A stretch of DNA of 64,000 bases from Amycolatopsis sp. 195334CR (GTDB lineage Bacteria > Actinomycetota > Actinomycetes > Mycobacteriales > Pseudonocardiaceae), in NCBI RefSeq assembly GCF_017309385.1, contig NZ_JAFJMJ010000001.1, forward strand, positions 3,162,001 to 3,226,000. The letters are read 5' to 3'. The notes under the pieces were generated by a model. It saw only the letters and a list, made by a program, of their open reading frames with translations, did no database searches and was not told the origin of the DNA. The translations under genes and the position numbers were made by a program. Shown here piece after piece: positions 63,030 through 64,000 of this stretch. The stretch's first letter is position 1. The number at the start of each line of letters is the position of its first letter.

Positions 63030-63926
63030 TCACCGGCCCTGCACCTCGCCCTTGCGGCGGTTGAACTCGTCCACCGCGGCCTGGTCCGGCAGTGCGGTCA
63101 CCTGGGCGGCGTCGGGAATCGCCGGGATGTCCTTCTCCGTGGCGCCCTCGGTGATCTGGAAGAGGTAGTGGACGTCGATCTGCACGTCCTTGTCGGTCTT
63201 GGACTTCCCAGCGAACTTGCTGGTCATCTCGATCTGTCGCGCCTTCATCTGCGGCGTCAGCGAGATCTTCGTCTTGACCAGGTTGTTCATCATCTCGTCG
63301 GTGAACTTCGCGATCAGATCGTCCGGGAACTGCTCGATCTTGAATTCCAGGAACGTGCGGAAGGTGATGTCGACTTCGAGTTCGACACTGCCGTCGGCGA
63401 GCCGCTTCGCGCCCTTCGCGGCTTTGTAGTTCTTGGTGGCGTTGACCATCGCGTTGACCATTTTGCAGGCGGCGATGTAGGTGCCGGTGACGCAGGACCC
63501 CAGTTCCCCGGTGGCGAATTCGGCGGGCATGGAGACCCAGGGCGTGGGGGCAAGGCCCGCGTACAACGGCCCGAGCAACGCGTAGGTGATCTTCTCGCCC
63601 GCCGGGTGCAGGTAGTCCATGTAGTCGTTGAGGTCGTCCTTGGCGTGGTTGCGCACCAGTTCCGCCGGTGGGCTGCCCACCTGGACCGTGCTGACCTGGG
63701 TGCTGATCCCCTCGCCGTTGATCAGGAAGGTTTTGTCCAGTGTGGACTTCCGTGGCGGCATGCTCTGGAAGTCGTCGTAGAGTTTTTCCAGTGTGCTGGT
63801 GAACTTGGCGCTGACGTAGCCCGCGGCCTCGTCGCCATCCGGGATGGGGGTGCCGGCTTTGCCCTGGGCGCAGCCCGCGACGAGGAGGGCGGTGGCGGCG
63901 CCGGCCGCGAGCAGTCGCCTGCTCAT
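63030..63926 (-). CDS. envelope lipoprotein (first of a tandem paralogous pair)
   Basis: 298-residue lipoprotein: short signal (MSRRLLAAGAATALLVAGC) with lipobox LVAGC and lipidated Cys19. The mature domain is alpha/beta with two or three cysteines (LGSCVTGTYIAACKMV). C-terminal region AQVTALPDQAAVDEFNRRKG matches the end of the next upstream gene, so the two are duplicates. ATG overlaps that gene's stop (ATGA). I do not recognise a characterised family; such lipoproteins near ESX loci are unassigned. Confidence 0.82.
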   Translation of the reverse strand: MSRRLLAAGAATALLVAGCAQGKAGTPIPDGDEAAGYVSAKFTSTLEKLYDDFQSMPPRKSTLDKTFLINGEGISTQVSTVQVGSPPAELVRNHAKDDLNDYMDYLHPAGEKITYALLGPLYAGLAPTPWVSMPAEFATGELGSCVTGTYIAACKMVNAMVNATKNYKAAKGAKRLADGSVELEVDITFRTFLEFKIEQFPDDLIAKFTDEMMNNLVKTKISLTPQMKARQIEMTSKFAGKSKTDKDVQIDVHYLFQITEGATEKDIPAIPDAAQVTALPDQAAVDEFNRRKGEVQGR

Positions 63927-64000
63927 CGGCCCTGGATTTCCGCGCGCCTGCGGTTGAAGTCGTCGACCGCGCCCTGGTCGGGCAGGACGGTCACCTGCGA
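63923..64000 (-). CDS. paralogous lipoprotein, C-terminal end only (truncated by window)
   Basis: Only the last 25 codons are inside the window. The peptide SQVTVLPDQGAVDDFNRRRA then EIQGR is nearly identical in layout to the C-terminus of the adjacent lipoprotein (AQVTALPDQAAVDEFNRRKG, EVQGR). The stop overlaps the downstream ATG by 4 nt. A tandem duplication is therefore seen directly; the rest of the gene lies beyond 64000. Confidence 0.8.
   Translation of the reverse strand, partial: SQVTVLPDQGAVDDFNRRRAEIQGR

Overview
The window is about 70% GC. It carries a high-GC actinobacterial S12-S10-spc-alpha ribosomal superoperon, zinc-ribbon S14 and L36, and a complete type VII (ESX) secretion locus, so the host is an actinomycete. 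Gene order and protein style point to the Pseudonocardiales, probably Amycolatopsis or a relative; the genus is my inference.

Layout. (1) 31-10572, plus strand: a ROK repressor, a sugar ABC importer (ATPase, permease, lipoprotein binding protein), a Gfo/Idh oxidoreductase and a 1,451-residue exported protein joining ThuA, glucose/sorbosone-dehydrogenase-like, PKD, CBM6-like and DUF1080 modules. Together with the TIM-barrel proteins at 17456-19331 this looks like uptake plus oxidation/cleavage of a glycoside through a 3-keto intermediate. (2) 10672-17440: a tightly overlapping ebo-type operon. It has an inositol-3-phosphate-synthase-like cyclase, a UbiA prenyltransferase (EboC), a TIM barrel fused to EboA, a TatD-like hydrolase (EboB), EboE and a phosphodiesterase (EboF). 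(3) 19429-19578: a small orphan gene with its own terminator. (4) 20131-34507: rpsL-rpsG-fusA-tuf, then the S10 and spc operons. (5) 34508-36347: terminator, a tandem repeat array, a membrane protein and a LysE-family exporter between rplO and secY. (6) 36704-44728: secY-adk-map, infA-rpmJ-rpsM-(62-residue ORF)-rpsK-rpsD-rpoA-rplQ-truA. (7) 44730-45632: an AbiEi-like/DUF559 protein. (8) 45823-62244: an ESX locus with eccE, eccB, EspC-like and EspB-like substrates, mycP, eccD, eccC, an Hsp70-like secretion-associated protein and two WXG100 proteins. It sits beside truA, the same neighbourhood as mycobacterial ESX-4. (9) 62305-64000: a DUF4333 protein and two tandem paralogous lipoproteins, the second cut by the window edge.

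The most unusual signal is a short DNA element scattered through coding and non-coding sequence on both sides of the ribosomal block. It is an imperfect dyad with core GCTTYTGC-SS-GCARAAGC; its full form has arms ACCTGCTTTTGC and GCAGAAGCAGGT around two bases, 26 bp in all. I count roughly 40 good or partial copies. Inside genes it is read in frame without lengthening the proteins and imposes AT-ending codons that these GC3-saturated genes otherwise avoid, including both TTA codons I noticed. At gene ends it is extended into long hairpins. At 34671-34878 it forms eight head-to-tail units of exactly 26 bp. It is almost absent from the core S12-S10-spc block. It resembles a HIP1-like highly iterated palindrome or a mobile mini-dyad, and I do not recognise it as a named family.
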